This document shows positions 13,822 to 28,122 of a stretch of 64,000 bases of DNA, piece by piece; within the stretch, counting starts at the first letter, position 1, and the number at the start of each line of letters is the position of its first letter. The notes beneath the pieces are model-generated. The model searched no databases and was not told the DNA's origin. It saw nothing but the letters and a program-made list of their open reading frames with translations. Source of the DNA: Vespula vulgaris (taxonomy: Eukaryota; Arthropoda; Insecta; Hymenoptera; Vespidae); NCBI RefSeq assembly GCF_905475345.1, contig NC_066604.1:2677001-2741000 (forward strand), given 5' to 3'. The translations under genes and the position numbers were made by a program.

Positions 13822-16800
13822 CTGCAATGGTAATATTTTCATCGTTAGGATAGTGATAATAACTGTAGCAATGGTATTTGGACTTAGACATATCTAATAT
13901 GTATGTATATACACGTCTACGTATCTTTAAAGAACTTTAAAATATATGAATATATTTTATATCAAAGATTACTTGTAAAAGGAAAGAGATGAAGGGTAGT
14001 CGATGAAAAAAAAAAAAAAAGTAAAAAAAAGAGAGAAACACGCATTGAAAGGAAGGGTAGCACGATAAGCACCTAACGTCCTTATCCCGCACGACATGTT
14101 CCGCGGTCCTCCGGAAAGAAGGCCACGAGCGATTGTAAAATAAAGAATCAATTGAGAAACGAAGCGTGTCTGGCAGAGGAAGAGCCCTTAGGGCTCGCAC
14201 GCTTCGTTGATCAGAATCCCCTTTCGCCGCGGCCTAACAAGACCAACTTTGTGACCCGACGAACACACATCTATGCACGAATACATAAACCGAGTCCACT
14301 ACCCTTCGATCGTTCGGCTTGAATTTTTCTGTTGAATGGTCGAGAAAAGAGAGAAACAGGATGAATAATTCGTTGAAAAAGTAGTCTACAGTCTCAATAT
14401 GCAATAGACATGATATAGATATATAAGTTTCTATTAATAATATATTGAAAATCGATATTTTTATTAAAACGAACTGGAATCGAATTAATTTCTTGTTTTT
14501 TCTTTTGTACGACAAGCGTGTGATTTTTTTGTCAATGGTGGGATTAGTAAACGGACGAGTCTGGGAATTAACGATTCTCGAGTAATGCTCGACACGTAAG
14601 ATAAATAAGGATATTCCAGTTAGATCAAGATAGGAGCTTTATTCCAGGCACGAAACGAATCCCGAAAATCGTCTTTTAGTAACGAGTCGGATTATCGTAA
14701 GCACCATGAGTCAGTTAGATTCTGAAAAATTCTTGTTGCGTTCTAACCAACCCTCGAACGTAACATATCTCGCGAGATACGGTTAGCTTTTTTTCGTTCC
14801 TTCGTATAACGGGTGTTCGTATTCCCATGAGATTTTCGCTCCCCTTTCATAGACCTCATTGATATGCACCGCTGGAAACTCTACTAACGACCTCATACGC
14901 ACTAACCTGTCTTGGACAACTCTCTTCCTTCTCTATCCTACTCGCACGATTTTCCTATTCGAAAATATCAAGATCGAAATATTTTCATAGTCATGACTGT
15001 GTGCGAACTTGATACACTACTACCAGGTACTACTTGCCAGTCGCATCGAACACGTTCGATAATGCGAAACTCCTTTTTTTATTTTGATATGCGCAGAAAA
15101 ATATATGCAAGCGTTGTGTAACATTATAAGAATAATTGTCACTATATATTTTAGACACGTCTGATTGGCTATACTTTTCGAAGTAATAAACGCGATGAAA
15201 CGAACAAGCATATCGTTCAAGGACTCTATAATTTTACTACTCTTATCTTGAACGATAGAAAAATAAGATTTCCATTAAAGAACATTTGTCCAGTGACAGC
15301 CGTATTGTAAGTAGGTAATGTTATTGTTAATAGGCGGATAACGATGTGTTATACATTCTATATACTCTGTTGTAAATTTTTCTCTTATCTGACAACTTGT
15401 ACGATGTCACGTTTTATTTATTTTTTCTGAAAAAGTATACTCGAGACGATAACCTAGTCGTAAAATTCGTAATTTTTATCAACGCGTGCGTTGTCTGTCC
15501 GTTTACAATGAGTATTAACAATAGATCAATAATTTTTACGATACGTGTAATTTCTTAAAATGAGACTTTTTATCAAGGTATAATTAGCTAGGTGATCGGT
15601 CTAATTCGTACGAGATTGGTGTAATTAGGTGTAAATATAGTGACGGGAATAGTAGGATATCCTAATTCTAAATGGTTCAATAGTTTCGATCAAGCACCCT
15701 CGTTTGTCCAATTCGATAATAATCAATCGGACGTGCCTGCTATTCGAGCTTACTGAATTCGAAATAATTTCGTCATTCGTCCGACGGCCGGAGAGACTAG
15801 TGCTTTTTCTTTCTCTCTTTATCTTTTATAACGACCCTTATTCGTGCATATTGCATCTCATATAGGGAATTTTTAAACCTTTTCTTTATTTTTTTTTCTC
15901 TTACTCGTTGACGCAGGCACTTTTCTTTTTTTTCTTTTCTTCTTTTAAGGAATTCGTAGGAGGGATGATTTTCGATATCGCGTATTAGCAGCGTATTATA
16001 AATTTCTAACGTAACGTGTCTATCTTTTCACGATTATAGCAGCACCTTGCAATATTTCATGAAAATTCCCAATGGACTAGCCATTCGTTACGCAAACAGA
16101 AGAAGAGAGAGAGAGAGAGAGAGAGAGAGACGATTCAACGAAGTTTGTGGAGAGAGGTGGTGGGTGTACACGGAGGGTGGAGACGTCGCAGACCTCGGGG
16201 ATGTACGTTTTGGTTCTGGCAGGAACAGAGAGAGGGTGAAAGAGAGAAAGAGAGAGAGAGAAAAAAGAGAGGGTGGGTTCAGGGTGTTACTAATTGGAGG
16301 GGTGACGAGGGAGGAAACCTTGTTATCTCTTAATTGCTGCAACCCTCCACAATGTTTTGCATCGATAAGAAGTACTGGCACTCGAAATTTCCTCTCTTTC
16401 ATTCCATTCTTTTCTTCAATCCGAGAACGATCACATAGGATTTCACGGTGTACGTTCTAACTCCCGAACAAAGTATTTTCCCCTAGCGAATGTTACTAGA
16501 CATCGCAAATTGCTGTCTCATAATCCTTATCTTTTGCCTTGTATTCGTTACGGTCTATTTGCAATTGACTTTTTTTTTTTTTTTTTTTTAAACCTGTCTT
16601 CCTTTTTTTTCCGGAAAATTCAAGTTCACTTTCTTTTTCTTATTATCATCGTCACAATGATAAAGATCTCTTTTCTTTTCTTTCTTTATTTATTTTTTTT
16701 TTTATCTTGTGTCACTCACCGAGTTCATATAATCGGTGGAATCCTTAGGGAACACTTTGGTGTGCGCTTTGATAAACTTGAATCGGTCTTTATGTGCTCT

Positions 16801-19800
16801 CTCTCTCTCTCTCTCTTTCTCTTTCTCCGTCGTTCTACCACTACGAGGGAGTTAGTAAGTTTTCGATGGCTCCAGGGGTTGCAAAGAGACGGAGGAACTC
16901 GTTTACTTCCAACCAACACCACAACACTCAATGTCTATACCTTTGGCATCGTTAAGGCTTACAAGAAGGAGTCGCGCTTTGGATTTGGGTGTTCGCTGAA
17001 ATTTCTCGCGCCAATTTCTTCCTCGTAGAAACTACTGCGATCAAAGTCATCTGATTTGAGAAAATCTTTCCAAGGAAATTCATCCCGGGCAAAGCGTATC
17101 TGAATATTCTTTTATTTTTTTGCTCAGCTTTGGCTGGCGACGATGTTTTTCTTTTCTCTTTCTTCTTTTTTCTCTCTTTCTCTTTATTTTCCTTTTTTCT
17201 GTCCAAGTAAGGAATGAACTGTGCTTCTCCAGTGCTTATCTTCTTTTTCTTTTTTCTTCATTATACGAATACTTCAAGCTTTTCAGATTTCTTTCGGAGA
17301 CCGATCGTATCCGATTAATAGCTCGCATTCATTCTAATTTTCTTCTGAAGTGTTCGTTTTAGAGGGTTGCCAGCGTTAAAAAGAATACTTGTTAGTAGAG
17401 ATATAATTTGTTTGGTTCGTAAAAATCCATAGGGATATTCTTATCGTGGCTGAAATTTTATGTTGGACGTATTTAGAATCGATCGTTAAGAACCTATGAG
17501 AGACGTGTAATTAAGTTCTCTATAATTGCTACACGAGTAGACACATAAATTTAAGAAATCTTTTATATCGTTTAAAAAAAAAATTATGCATGATAGCTTT
17601 GATAAAATATTGAAATGGATTTGTACTTTGTATGGACTTGTATCGATCGTAATAAAATTATTTCGTTTTTACCGTAGTAGCCATGGTCACAACGACGTTC
17701 CTACAACCGACGAGGAAAGGTTCGCTGGAAGAGAAAAGAGTGCGAGGAAAGGATGAATGTTGTTTCCTACTTCTCTGAGCAAACACTGGCAAATCGAACA
17801 AATTGGCAAACAGTTGGTGATGCGCAACCGTGCGAAGCAATTACGGATTTTGCGTGAACGCCACGTCGCGCGAACTCTTTGTAGGAGGGCGAATAAGAGG
17901 AGAGAGAGAGTTTTCTACCATTGGCGTACGTTTACAAAAAAGTATCTGTATAATCAATCGCTAGCAACTTTTTATAATATCGACATATAACAATTATTAT
18001 ATCCTCGCGAAATGATTAATGACCAATAACTGTAATTTATATCTCACTAGAATTTAATCTTATGATATAGATTTATTTGATCGCAAATAAAATCGATATC
18101 ATAACGCATGTTTATCAATCTTCTTAGTTCGTACTTTTATCGATAATTTTCCTATATTAATTCTCTTTATCTTCGTTGTACACACACGCGCGTACGGATT
18201 CAGAGATAATTGGAATTCCTTAATCAAATTTCATTTTGTAAATACATAGAACGTCGCTGCTTACCTCGATTATTGACGGACGATTCGTACAAATTTCTGA
18301 TAATTTTGATCAGACTTCGGTGTCTACGCCAATGAGAGACGCAGAGAGTTTGAACCTGCTTGAAGCCGAAAGCGGGTTGTACGGTAATTGGAGAGCAAAA
18401 CGCCAGGGAACCACGCTCGCGTTTCTAATGAGGCGACCGAGAACTTGACCCCCACGAATAAGAGAATACCTATCGTTCTTCCCTATGGAGGATTTATGTG
18501 GAATTTTTCTGAAGCAAATCATCAACAAACATTTTCGAAATATCTCGTTTGATAAACGACCACGCTAATAAAATCTCTTTGAAATATTTTCGTTCATTGA
18601 TTTCTAAGGTAAACGAGACGTGACCAATCACGATAATGTCCATTAGCGAACGAAAATGTTTGCTAATTACAACGAACTCGGCTTTGGGGAATGCTCCGCG
18701 AATACTCCCCTTTGATTCACCGATATATACACACATATATATACTTCTTTTTGTTTTCGTAGAACTTCGACGAGCAATTAGACAGAAGAACCAGAATGAG
18801 GTGGTGTTGCCTGGGTTAAAGCGAGTAAGAGAGGAAGGGCCAAAGATACCTCGTAGGGGATTCTAGCCAACCCTTCAATTATCGTAGAGCGTACGTTTTT
18901 ACGCTGGCAGGTTTACTTTACGCCATTAGCAATTCGATATCCTCGAGAATGGAATACAAGTAAACTCCTTCTCGTATCATGTTATCACTGTTATTAAAAT
19001 AATCGTCCGACGGAAATTCATTCACTCGGTTCTTTTCAATTTTCAGATAACGAAGATTCGGGAGAGAAAGGAGAACAATCATTAGTACGTTTTATATAGA
19101 AACAAAAGTTCGTGAAAAGTTAGGAGTGCAATGCGCCTGTCAATCGATCACTGACTACTGTCGTTTGCTCAACTCTGTTATTTGCAAAGCATCCTCAGGG
19201 GCAACTTCAGAAGTTTACGCTTAATCACGAAATGGACTGAGATTGGAAACGGCAAACTCACTTCTATTCCTCTCTCCCCGTTTGTTGGTATCTACGAGCT
19301 AGCAACGAGAGCTGGTGGGGCAGGAGTTTAGTTAGCGACACTCGCGAGTTGTCGTTTCTCTTTGAAGTCGGCCTTTGGAACTGTTCTAGTAGCGTGCCGC
19401 AACTCTTCTTCCCTTGATCATGCTTATTAGCGAAAGTAGAAGAACGACTAGCGATACGTCCAACTGGGGTCATCATATCTTTTTTCTGCTCGATGCGAGA
19501 AATCTCTTCACTCACCCGGTGAAACGAAGCGTATAAACGATATCGATTGAACGAACTTTTCAATACGGGCTGCTCACGTACGACCTCTCTTTATGGGATC
19601 ATCCACTTTAATCGCATCCTCATGGTTTCTCCATTAGAGAGAGATTTGGATATCTTGCGAATATCAAATAACGCGGAAATTAATTCGTTCCATTTCTGAG
19701 GTTCCGCCTTCCGAGAATCTATATCGATTGATAATATCGCGTTTGTTCTTTTATTTTTTGTTTCTCTTGTTTTCTTTCTTCAAAGATTCAATCGTATTCG

Positions 19801-20531
19801 TCAAATGTTACTTTTTCGCATTTTCATATGTATTTATACATTTGGAAGATCCAATGCGTTTGATAACTTGTTAGGAAAGTGTTAAGAAATTAACGCGAAC
19901 GAATTCGGGAATAATTTTCTTCGATAACGCGAGCTTGAGTACTCGTAATGCTCGTTTTATGGTTCTTTTTATCGTCCACGAGACAGACCGCTTAGAAGTT
20001 TCTCGAGTTATATAGTATACACGCAAGACTACAATCGATTCACGACGAAATTTCTTGGAATGGAGTAAAATCGAGTTACTAATTTACTCGTTCCTTCGTC
20101 GATAGAGAACTTGACCTTACCAGATCGTCAACTATAATGTCTGGCGCAAAATTAATAGAAAAAGAAATCTTCATCGACTTAATTTAAAGATGAATCCCGT
20201 TAACAAACTTGCAGATGAATCGGGAATAACGAAGGAAAAGAGTGCAAAATAGAAATGTAGAAAAGAAATTCGGGTCATTGAATATAACAGAGCCAAACAT
20301 AGAGTTTCCGCTTGGCATAATAGATCGAATGGTGGCATGGCAGATGGCACGTGACTCATACATAAAACGTGGCCCGCAAGGCACCCTTCGGGGGTCAGGA
20401 ACGATTCGTAAATAAATTAGCTCGCTATCGGAACTCGAGATAACGCGTTATTTATGGACCGCTCGTGACGGTGCACTCTTTTCACCTAAGCTACGAAGTA
20501 AAAGAAGAGTGGAAAAGGTCTGCGGAACAGG

Positions 20532-20599
20532 AGCATCAGCATCAGCATCAGCAGCAGCGACAACAACAACAACAACAGCAGCAGTAGTAGTAACAGCAG
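20532..20599. repeat. Trinucleotide repeat (CAT/CAG/CAA/TAG)
   Basis: CATCAG units are followed by CAGCAG, CAACAA, CAGCAG and TAGTAG units. The tract lies in the middle of a ChAT intron, so it is not expected to be translated. Confidence 0.85.
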
Positions 20600-22370
20600 G
20601 TGGAGAAAAGCCTGGCTATCGTGGTTATTCCGTTTAATGGGATACACGAAGGGCTGGAATACCACGAGCTTGGCCAGGTGGAATAAGCGAAGTCGCGGCT
20701 TACCATGTCCAACGCCTTTGACCTAAGCCGATTTTCCTCCGACGTATATAATATCGCGTGTATATATATGTACGTATATACTCCTGATATTTAAAGCTAA
20801 CATAATCTTTCAAAAATATCTTGAATATGATTTAATGAATCGTTAAATGTACCACTTACAACTTAATAGGATTGGTAATTCACAATCTCTGATGAGAGAG
20901 AAAGAGAGAAATTAGTTATTAATACGTTCATTATTAATCGAGTTAGTCGAGAGTTGTGTTTTACGGACGAGTACACGTATGATATGAAATATTTAGTTTG
21001 ACCCAGCAATAAAGATATTGTTCGCGTTGATGTAATCCTTCTTTTTTCTTTTTTCTTTTTTTTTCATAAATACCCGCTTTATGGAAGTTCACTAATTGAT
21101 AGATGGGCGTGGTATACCTGGTTTGCTGATCAATACCAGGAATGACCACGTATTTCATTTCCAACTTTTATTCTTGATTCTTTCATTCCGTTCTCTTTTT
21201 CACATTCTCGTATTTCTCGTTATACATTATTTTTGTAATAACTACTTTTTTTCTGCACTTAGGTAAAGAAAGCTGATTGACAAAGCAGAGAAAATAAAGA
21301 GCTAATAATTCAAGAAGGAAAAGAAGAAAGAGAGAGCTCGAAGGGTGCAGAAAAAATCAAAGGCTTTTGGTGGTTCTTTTTGCTTCGTAAAATAAGACCG
21401 AAAATCCAATATAAAAGCAATATCTGAAGTGACACGGCGAGCAGCACGACGGAGTTCCTCTCTTGCCCTATCAACGGTACTTTCTCTCTCTCTCTCTCCT
21501 TTTTTATCCACTTTACTTGCATCTCTCTCTCTCTCTTACATCATACAGCTATAATACTCCTTTCTTCCGTTTAGGAGACTTCTAAGCGCCCTCGATTCGA
21601 GGAAGCAATTTTCTTATGGACGTCTGCAGCTCTTCGTCTCTTCGCTTTTACTTCTTATATATGGATATTCTCACCTTCTCCCGTATCTATGTATGTACGT
21701 ATGTGGATATATATGTTCACGCGTGATATGATTTACGAGTTGCTGCTTTCTTACCACATTAACAAGACCGTTAAATCTTCTTACTGCGTCGCGTCAATTT
21801 TCTTACCTATTATATTAATTACTGTTATTTGTAATTATCGTATTATATTTATCTGGCTCGCATACCACACTATTTATTCCCTTTGAAGATATTTATTTCT
21901 AATTAATTTCTTTTTTCTATCAACATCTCTCTCTTCCTTTTTTCTTTTCCTCGAACAACATCGATTTCGATATTCGATAGCGGCTTCGAGTAGAGACTAA
22001 TTCTTGCTCCTCGTATATTTTTAGAAATCTATATCGTTTTTCAACGAGAAAATCTTTAATCTCATCCATGTCAGGACTCCTCTTAACCACTCGATGTTAC
22101 AAAATACGAGTGTTAGCTGGAAATATATTATTTGCTTATTAAATTAGGTATTAGTCCTTATTTTATCTTTCACAATATATTTTCTCTTATTGTTTCAGTA
22201 CCTTTAATACGGTACACGGATAGAATAAATATATAATGTACGAAGAAGTAGTTAGTCGATGCATTCGTATTTGTGAGTTGGAAATAGTAGTATATTGTGG
22301 TTATTTCATTTTCGTTTACGAAAGTTTTGGGAAAGATCACGTGTGTTTCCGGTTACTTCAAAGCCTCTTT

Positions 22371-22409
<39 letters not shown>

Positions 22410-23491
22410 GTAGGATAGCAAATACTTTTTCCTGACGGATCTTCGCTTTTCCATCATTCGCACAAAGTTTCTTCCTCGAGCTTATCCCGAGAGAATTTAT
22501 CACCATAATTTCTTTCCCTTTTTTAGATTGAATTTCGTAGAAGCAATGGAACGTTATTCGCGAGAGAAGTGACGTTAACTTTTCAGATAGAACTACAAGA
22601 TAACTCGTTAGTCAAGGTAACGATATTTTGTCAGCATATCATTTCATATATTATTTATATAGCATGCTGTATGATATATCATAAGTACGATATCGAGTAT
22701 ATTATATATTTTTTTTCATTTTCTAAAGATTAAATTTTCAGAAAAGAGATTATATAGTTACGAAGACTTTAGTTTGTTTTGACGAAGTTTTTGAAAGGAG
22801 AGAATTATATTTATTTATCGTTCTTTTTCTATTGCTCAAAAATATTCTTAACAAAGTAATAGATTCCTTTTCTTTTTCACATAGATCCTTCTGTATAAAT
22901 CTCTTTCTCTTTTTCAGTGTTGCTTGCTTTTATCTTCGTTGGCTCGCGTCACTGTCGCGTTGGTAACGAGATTTTATCCAAAGCCGGCTACGTGTCATTT
23001 ACATATATCGCCTGGAGGCGGCTTCTACCACAGCTTTTTCTTTCTCTCTCTCTCTCTCTCTCTCTCATCTCTTTAGGGCGATTTCGAGGGTGTGCTACGA
23101 TGGCCGTCGATTTACATTTACAAGCAAGACCTTCGCGAAAAGGACTTGATACGAATTTAACCAGGACCAGAAATGGAAAAGTAAATGCAAAGTTATCAGT
23201 AAGAAGAGAAAAAGAAAAACAAGAAAAATAGTTCTTTCTTATATTTTTGGATGTTTCGTGTGATTAGGGTAAGATCATTAGAATATTCGAATCGTCGATT
23301 GTAATTAACGATAAAATATTTATATTGCGTTAGTCAATGTGTCGTCTAAGACTCGACGATCATTGAATAATCACACCGTAGATTGAAACATTGATAAATC
23401 GTAATTGTCGATCAAGTTGTGAATCAAATGAAATATTGTCCAATGTTATCGTATAATATAATGCCAATGAATATTTAATGATAACAATTAT

Positions 23492-23544
23492 AACAACAAC
23501 AGCAACAACAACAACAACAACAACAACACAACAACAACAACAAC
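23492..23544. repeat. (CAA)n trinucleotide repeat
   Basis: This is an almost pure CAA run with one CAG and one frame slip. It lies about 285 bp from the donor of ChAT exon C, in the intron. Poly-Thr and poly-Val translations across it are repeat artefacts. Confidence 0.9.
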
Positions 23545-23828
23545 TTAACCACATGTTCGATAATTACTGTGGCATTGATCGTTGCGATTACCAATCATCT
23601 CCGATAATAATTATTCGTAATTATTATCGAGTCGTTTACTCGTTTGCAAAGAAAATGTTGGCCATTGTCTATTCACACTCTCGCGTTTCATATTATCGAT
23701 TAGTTATTCTTTGTGAGAGAATCGAAAGTGTTCCTCGTCATCGGTTGCTTTTTATTCCAGGAGAACAAACGAAAACGCGAAAGGAAGGAATTGGTCGATA
23801 AGGGATAAGGAACAAAGTGACGACTTAC

Positions 23829-23920
23829 CGTAGCTGGACAAGACGAGCTGTCCCTGGAGAGACTACCGAGAGTCACGAGCAAACGACGCGGGGCCCCCAA
23901 CATCGACTCTCGCCATCCCT
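23829..23920 (-). CDS. ChAT: Choline O-acetyltransferase, exon C (N-terminal extension; carries first in-frame AUG)
   Basis: This 92-bp exon begins after a strong pyrimidine-rich acceptor (CTTTTCCTTTCCAG) and ends at ACG before GTAAGT. Its first two bases complete a Glu codon with the last base of exon B, and its last codon is whole, so it joins exon D in frame. It encodes EGWRESMLGAPRRLLVTL, then GSLSRDSSSCPAT. The ATG at 23903 is the first AUG in the ChAT frame anywhere in the window. Starting there leaves 25 residues before exon D, close to the short N-terminus of vertebrate ChAT. The segment is rich in Arg, Ser and Leu, and I recognise no domain in it. Exon status rests on the two splice sites and the two frame-compatible joins. 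Confidence 0.85.
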
Positions 23921-26900
23921 CTGGAAAGGAAAAGAAAAAGATAAATAGCTCAAAGAAAATTGCATTATTTATCGGCTGACATCTTTCTCGATATTGCGTT
24001 CTGCATCCATTTTGATGGATGGAGACACTACCAGAAACCAACACGCAATAACTTTTAGAGCGAATGACGGAAAAAGTGTTCATCTCTTATCGAACATGGA
24101 ATAACTTTTGAAAAAGCGAAGAGAGAACTCTACGTTCTTTATCAGATATTCAGATGTTAATATGCCAATGCGTACAAAGCGTATGAATAATTCTGAAGAG
24201 AAGAACGCGCGTTAATGTTTTATCATTCAAACATTCATAATTTCATTGATAGATTTCTCCTCTTTTTATAGATGCTACAGATCGTTGAGATATTCTTTTA
24301 TTTGACACGAACTTTTAACTTTAAGAAAGTTAAATATCCTTGATCGTAAAGTATAATACGAGTAGGCGTGAAAGAACGTAGGTTACGACAGGCCACAGGG
24401 GAGTTTCATATTGCTGGATTAAGTGTTAAACTTCCATCTTCGACTTTAGCGTTCTCTCTCTCTCTCTCTCCCTCTTCCACCCTAGGGATCGTTATCTTCT
24501 ATCTCTTACTTTCGTACCGGTCGCGTCTTAAACCAACCAAGTTATGGGCGCGACTTTCATTAAACGGCTTGATGACGGATCGCTTTGTCTCCTTCGTATT
24601 AACGAAGCCTGCCGAAAGCACCAAATTCTGTCTGATATTAAGGACCAGGTTCGTCCCTCTCCTTACGAGATTTCCTCTGTTACGATTTACTTGTTTGCTT
24701 GTTGTCTTAAACAAGACGTGAAATTGTCGAGAAACTTCAACGAAATTAATCATAAAGTTTTCACAAGATTTATCGGTACGCGATAGTCGAATGATACAAG
24801 TGACGATTCAATTCGTGATAAGAATTTCAACAATGAAATATTATCGGCGTTCTTTAAGATTTATGAATACGTATTGTCGAATAGAATGAATGTGTGTGTG
24901 TACGTCTGTACGAGAGAGTGTGCGAGTGTGTCTGCAATAATAACGTTACGATACATCTTTAGAACGGTCTCGTTGCGTGGCCACTAACCAACCTCCGAAT
25001 TAATAAATCTCAATTACGTAAGTTGATACAGAGAGAAGGGGTAATTCTGTCCCCTAGTCTTTGTCAGGAATGTCGAGGGTGAAGGTATCTCTATCGGTCA
25101 TTGTTATCGAGCTCATGACGATCAGACTTGTAAATGAAGGTAAATCTTTCTTTGTTTCTCGTTAAAAAGTTGTTTCGTTTGTTTATTTATTTATTTATTT
25201 TCAGGAAAAGAAATCGGATAGCAAATATGAAAACCACAGGGAAAATTGTAGTTGCGTGGAAAACGCACTTGTTCCGATAAAACTGTGACATTTGTAGAAT
25301 CTCCAACGGGCAATATATATGTCCTATAGAACGTTACGCAAAGGTGAGTGTATATGTATGTGTATTGAATACAGATGCGTGTCTTTCTCTCGTTTGCGCG
25401 TCGAATTAAAGCGAAATAAATCATAAATATTAAACGAGGCTTTCAGTCGCGGGATTACAGGGGTCGTAGCCCTCTGTAGTCTCTCTGTAGCTCTCGCCCT
25501 TCTCTTTCCCCGGATATGGCAGAGAAGCCCTTCCTTCCTTCCTACCTACCTCGGGGAGACCACCCAAAGAATTTCAATGACAATGGGATCTAACGGAGAC
25601 ACCTCGCACATTCCGTGTATGATCATTGACCATTGAGAAGAATTTTCTTCAATGAAACCGAGCGTTCGAGCTTGTTCGACAAATGAAATATTATATAATT
25701 TATTCATTCGTTCTAAAACGTAGGCGGATGAAATTCTTTTTTTGAAAATATGCAACAAAAGTCATTGGAGTACGTTGAGAAGAAAATAGAAAGCGTATTA
25801 AAAGGTAGTTAGATTATTATATTTAGGAGGAAATTACGTTATATGGTATTACAGTATATTAAAAAGAGATAAGAGCGTTAAGGTATATTGAAGAACTTTC
25901 CTTATACAATATTGCAGCATGTTATTGAGAAATTCAAATATAACCGTATGTTCATTAAAAAGAAATTTAATTAAATAGATACGATTATATGCTATGCAGA
26001 GATCTACTTGGATTACGTATAACTTTCGGATAAGAGGAGTTTGATAAATTGAAAGTTTAACGATAATTAACTAATAGTACATTTTTTTATTTCATATTCA
26101 AATATAAGTAGTGAAAGAGTCGTATTAGTAGGGCAAATCTAAAACAAAAGTAGAGACGTGTAAAAGAAAAAAAGGAGGAAGGAGAAGGAAAGGGAAAAAA
26201 TTGGAAAATTTTTTTTCGCCATGATAAATACACGTTTCGTGTTTGCATCGCGTAGAGCTGCTTTAATTAGGGAAAACATTATTTAATATTGACGTGGCGA
26301 GATTCACGTGCAATCGAGCTAGGCGAAATAATTGATTATGCTGCATATGATGCGGTCTAACGACGATTACGTGCATAAGGCTTCGCGAGTGGCGAATTGG
26401 AGCCGCCTGCGCCTTAATTACGAAATTGGAACTTTCTAAACTCGATGCTATGTCGAGTGGAATCATTCGAGCGAGACTTGAATAGAGAAGGACTAGTCGT
26501 TCTTTTCAAGTCTTCTTCCCTTTCTGTCCCTCTTAACTCGATTAACCAATACGTTAATACGAATTTTTTATGAGAGCGAGCGAGAGAGAGAGGCACAGAG
26601 AGACATCCTATCTTAAATTCATCGACATTTTTCCTAATTTCTATTCGTGTAGCGTTATCGACAAGTACAAAGTTTCTACCGATCAGTTCGCCTCGTTTCA
26701 GTTTAGAACTTTTTAATCCAATCGAGATAAGCTAAGTTAACTTTCTGAGAAACAAGATCAACTGCTTTCACTCTTTTCAATAAGACGCGATCTTTTCGAA
26801 ATTATCCGGAATGAATTTACAATGTATATGTATATATATGTATACATAGCTATAGTTTATAGTATTATATATTAAGTCTCGTGACAACTAAAATCGATTT

Positions 26901-27999
26901 ATTTAATCATTTTAAAAAGCATACAATTTAAATTCTATAAACGTATACATTTATATTTAAAAGGCGAATTTATATTTAATTAAATTAATTTCTTTCAGAT
27001 TCGGAAAAGGAACTTCCAATGGAACGTTATTCATCCTGATGCCTTTTGAAGATAAAACGTTCGAATCGATTTTATCCTGGAAAAATTCGTACGTTGCAGC
27101 AGATTCGTCTATAAGGGCAAAGTAGGAAGTAAGAAAAGGGCAGTAGAAAGGGAAAAGGGAACGAAAAAAAAAGAAGAACTGAGGAAAAGAGGAAAAAGGT
27201 TCGATGGTCGTTCGTAGAAAATCCTCATTCCCAATCCCGAAGGAACGAAATGGCTTGATTAACTGACGACGCGTCGTTACTGCGGCCAAGCCTCTGCTGT
27301 ACTTCGTAGTATTGCCCTATAGGGCTCGAACCGAGTTCTCGTAGTAGTGTTCGAAGGGTGCCTCAAGGCAAAAAGAAAATGGAAAGGGGCGTACCAAGCT
27401 GGTCTTTTATTCGACTTTGCACGATCACGTTCGCGGTTTTTTTTTACGCCTGGTAAAAAGAGCTTTGCCTCTTTCCTTTTCGTTTTTTCTATTTTTCTGT
27501 TTTAATCTTTTACTAGTGGAAAAAGCGTTAAATGTTTTAAAGTGATTGCACCTAGTTCGTATTGAGGTCTTTCTGTCGTAAAATGTTTGTTGCTGATAGA
27601 AAGTTCGTCATTCAATAGAAGAATTTGTCGTTCGTTAGAAGATTAAGTCATTTGTTTAAGTAGAAAATCTACGTAGGATTGATTGTTACGGATTTATTCG
27701 ATACAATAGTTAGAAAATCAATAGTCGGTGAAAAGAGTAAAGTTAAACAACACAGTAACGTTCTATCTTTACTTTTTTCTTTGTATAATTCTTCATATAA
27801 ATTCTAACGTGTGGAGAGATCCACAAGCATATGGGGGAAACGCTAATGCCATTTTATGACCGGTCTGATAGCCGTAACGCAACATGGTACCCCATGGTAA
27901 ACCTCATCATCTTCCTGGTAGTTGAGAGAAAGACAAGAAAGGGAAGGGAGGTGAATCGTAGGAAGGGGAAATATACTTTAGGGGATGTTTCAATGAGAG

Positions 28000-28066
28000 G
28001 GAGAGAGAGGGGGAGAGACAGGGGGAGAGACAAGGGGAGAGACAGGGGGAGAGAGGGAGAGAGAAA

Positions 28067-28106
<40 letters not shown>

Positions 28107-28122
28107 AAGAAAGAAAGACAAA
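28000..28122. repeat. GGGAGAGACA-type and (GA)n microsatellite
   Basis: GGGAGAGACAGG-like units about 12-13 bp long run into a pure (GA)n tract and then GAAA units. It is simple-sequence DNA in the ChAT intron. Confidence 0.85.

Larger units (their letters stand above)
13822..23828 (-). other. ChAT: ChAT intron between exons C and D
   Basis: This is a 10-kb intron with a GTAAGT donor at 23828 and a TTGCAG acceptor ending at 13822. I see no supportable gene. It contains GA/CT microsatellites (about 16103-16131, 16798-16825, 22376-22405, 23043-23068), a CAG/CAA/CAT tract at 20532-20599, a CAA tract at 23492-23544, and a GC-richer patch at about 18300-18450 that is open on both strands. Confidence 0.75.

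Noticed and set aside
13822..13842. ATG at 13842 as a start for the ChAT exon D peptide
   Set aside because: It lies in the acceptor tract (TTACCATTGCAG), and the frame continues cleanly from exon C through the AG.
17820..17990. Basic 56-codon frame (MRNRAKQLRILRERHV...) on plus strand
   Set aside because: It is short with no homologue recognised; the Arg-rich content comes partly from a GAGAGA tract.
24544..24786. 80-codon plus-strand frame with good-context ATG (MGATFIKRLDDGSL...)
   Set aside because: It overlaps two other long open frames on both strands, and I recognise no homologue or gene structure.
27310..27360. GGTTCGAGCC on the minus strand as a tRNA B box
   Set aside because: The flanking bases do not form a T-arm stem, and no acceptor or anticodon stem fits.
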